Source: Empedobacter sp036647415
GTDB lineage: Bacteria; Bacteroidota; Bacteroidia; Flavobacteriales; Weeksellaceae
NCBI RefSeq assembly: GCF_036647415.1
Contig: NZ_JAVXKG010000019.1
Coordinates: forward strand, 1 to 63,426
Direction: 5' to 3'
DNA length: 63,426 bases
Shown: positions 62,100 through 63,426 of the stretch, in pieces
How positions within the stretch are numbered: the stretch's first letter is position 1
How the letters are laid out: each line of letters opens with the position of its first letter
Notes under the pieces: model-generated
The model's input: the letters and a program-made list of their open reading frames with translations, nothing else
Databases searched by the model: none
What the model was told of the DNA's origin: nothing
Made by a program: the position numbers and the translations under genes

Positions 62100-63426
62100 A
62101 TGTCTTTAGTACAAGAAATAAATAAACGAAAAACCTTTGGAATTATCGCCCATCCAGATGCTGGTAAAACAACTTTAACAGAAAAGTTATTACTTTTTGG
62201 AGGTGCTATACAAGAAGCCGGAGCCGTAAAAAGTAACAAAATTAAGAAAGGAGCAACTTCCGATTTCATGGAAATTGAGCGTCAACGTGGTATCTCGGTG
62301 GCAACTTCTGTTTTAGCTTTTGAGTATAGAGGTAAAAAAATTAATATCTTAGATACGCCTGGTCACAAGGATTTCGCCGAAGATACTTTTCGTACACTGA
62401 CAGCCGTAGACTCTGCAATTGTTGTAATCGACGTTGCAAAAGGAGTTGAGGAACAAACAATCAAATTGGTAGAAGTTTGTCGTATGCGCAAAATTCCGAT
62501 GTTGGTTTTCATTAATAAAATGGACCGCGAAGGAAAAGATGCTTTCGATTTGATGGATGAAGTTGAACAAAAATTAGGTTTACAAGTTACACCTCTTTCT
62601 TGGCCAATTGGTATTGGAGCAACTTTCAAAGGAATTTATAACATTTGGGAGAAAAACATCAATATATTTTCGGGAGATAATAAACAAAAAATTTCTGAAT
62701 CGACAGAAATTGAAGATTTAGCTAATCCAGAATTAGATGATTTAATCGGAACAACTTATGCAGATAATCTTCGTAATGAGATTGATTTGATAAATGGTGT
62801 TTATCCAGAATTTGATATGCAAGAGTATATGGACGGAAATTTACAACCTGTATTTTTTGGTTCTGCACTTAATAATTTTGGAGTTCGCGAATTGCTAAAT
62901 GCTTTCGTAGATATTGCGCCAACGCCACAAGCAAAGGAAACTGATGTTAGAATTGTAGAACCTTACGAAAATAAATTTTCTGGTTTTGTATTCAAAATTC
63001 ACGCGAATATGGATCCAAAACACCGTGATCGTTTAGCGTTTATCAAAATCGTTTCTGGAAAGTTTGAACGTAATACAAATTATTTTCACGTTCGTCAAGG
63101 TAAAAACATGAAGTTTGCTGCACCGAATGCATTTTTTGCAGATAAAAAAGAAGTGATTGACGAATCTTTTGCGGGTGATATTGTCGGTTTACATGATACT
63201 GGAAATTTCCGAATTGGAGATACATTAACAGAAGGCGAAAAATTCACTTTCAAGGGTATTCCAGCCTTTTCACCAGAACATTTCCGTTATATTAACAATG
63301 CTGACCCAATGAAATCTAAACAATTGGAGAAAGGTATTGATCAATTAATGGATGAAGGTGTTGCGCAGTTATTTATTTTAGAAATGAATAATCGTAAAGT
63401 TATCGGTACTGTTGGTGCATTACAAT
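62100..63426 (+). CDS. prfC: Peptide chain release factor 3 (cut by the window end)
   Basis: The frame from ATG 62100 is open to the last base (442 codons of about 530). It is a translational GTPase that removes RF1/RF2 from the ribosome after termination. G1 is AHPDAGKTTL (residues 17-26), G2 lies in RGISVATSV, G3 is DTPGHKDF and G4 is NKMDREGK. The RF3-specific insert KKGATSDFMEIERQRG and the C-terminal region start (FRYINNADPMKSKQLEKGIDQLMDEGVAQLF) distinguish it from EF-G. The missing end lies beyond the window. Confidence 0.96.
   Translation, partial: MSLVQEINKRKTFGIIAHPDAGKTTLTEKLLLFGGAIQEAGAVKSNKIKKGATSDFMEIERQRGISVATSVLAFEYRGKKINILDTPGHKDFAEDTFRTLTAVDSAIVVIDVAKGVEEQTIKLVEVCRMRKIPMLVFINKMDREGKDAFDLMDEVEQKLGLQVTPLSWPIGIGATFKGIYNIWEKNINIFSGDNKQKISESTEIEDLANPELDDLIGTTYADNLRNEIDLINGVYPEFDMQEYMDGNLQPVFFGSALNNFGVRELLNAFVDIAPTPQAKETDVRIVEPYENKFSGFVFKIHANMDPKHRDRLAFIKIVSGKFERNTNYFHVRQGKNMKFAAPNAFFADKKEVIDESFAGDIVGLHDTGNFRIGDTLTEGEKFTFKGIPAFSPEHFRYINNADPMKSKQLEKGIDQLMDEGVAQLFILEMNNRKVIGTVGALQ

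Overview
The window is a chromosomal segment of a low-GC member of the Flavobacteriia (phylum Bacteroidota), most likely Empedobacter or a close relative in the Weeksellaceae. The evidence is the very AT-rich sequence, Bacteroidetes-type -7 promoter boxes (TAnnTTTG) before many genes, type IX secretion substrates with type A and type B C-terminal sorting domains, a PorP/SprF protein, a GLPGLI protein, a YpdA-type (bacillithiol) reductase, and a subclass B1 metallo-beta-lactamase resembling the EBR enzymes of Empedobacter. The species call is inference; no search was run.

Layout. 1-930: noncoding, with three copies of a REP-like 25-bp repeat. 0.9-8.1 kb: a small Sel1-like protein, then a TetR-controlled tripartite RND multidrug pump (tetR-tolC-adaptor-pump). 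8.2-13.5 kb: ypdA with a methyltransferase, a CPA2 cation/proton antiporter, and dinB. 13.8-17.4 kb: a lipoprotein, then an operon in which the beta-lactamase gene lies between the two agmatine-to-putrescine genes (aguB-bla-aguA). 17.5-20.6 kb: a YadA-head-like surface protein, two tandem DUF5715 proteins that keep M15-peptidase zinc motifs, and a YjbR protein. 20.7-28.3 kb: a two-component system followed by a CzcCBA-type metal efflux pump. 28.4-31.2 kb: a 2OG-Fe(II) oxygenase, a GNAT acetyltransferase, a lipoprotein and a DUF1569 protein. 31.2-32.9 kb: a TPP riboswitch driving a PnuT thiamine transporter and an overlapping acyl-CoA-dehydrogenase-like flavoprotein. A tRNA-Arg(CCG) follows at 33 kb.

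33.4-39.8 kb: a type IX substrate, a TauE/SafE transporter, a deoxynucleoside kinase, a DMT transporter, a dead IS3-family element, and an RsmI-like methyltransferase. 39.8-46.5 kb: a tyrosine phosphatase, dnaA with DnaA boxes in its leader, a thioesterase, apt, a YdcF protein, a HipA-like kinase overlapping a DUF3037 gene, a short ssb and a GLPGLI protein. 46.5-53.2 kb: the suf Fe-S assembly cluster (A-type carrier, hypothetical, sufB, four-helix-bundle protein, sufC, sufD, terminator, sufS). 53.2-63.4 kb: trpS, a regulatory-domain protein, a TonB-like protein, a PstS-like lipoprotein, a DinB-fold protein, a PorP/SprF plus giant type B sorting-domain pair, and the start of prfC, which runs off the window.

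I see no CRISPR array, prophage or clearly novel defence island. The observations most worth following up are the beta-lactamase embedded in the polyamine operon, the riboswitch-linked flavoenzyme, the HipA-like kinase/DUF3037 pair, the phased repeats before the metal pump, and the terminator separating sufD from sufS.
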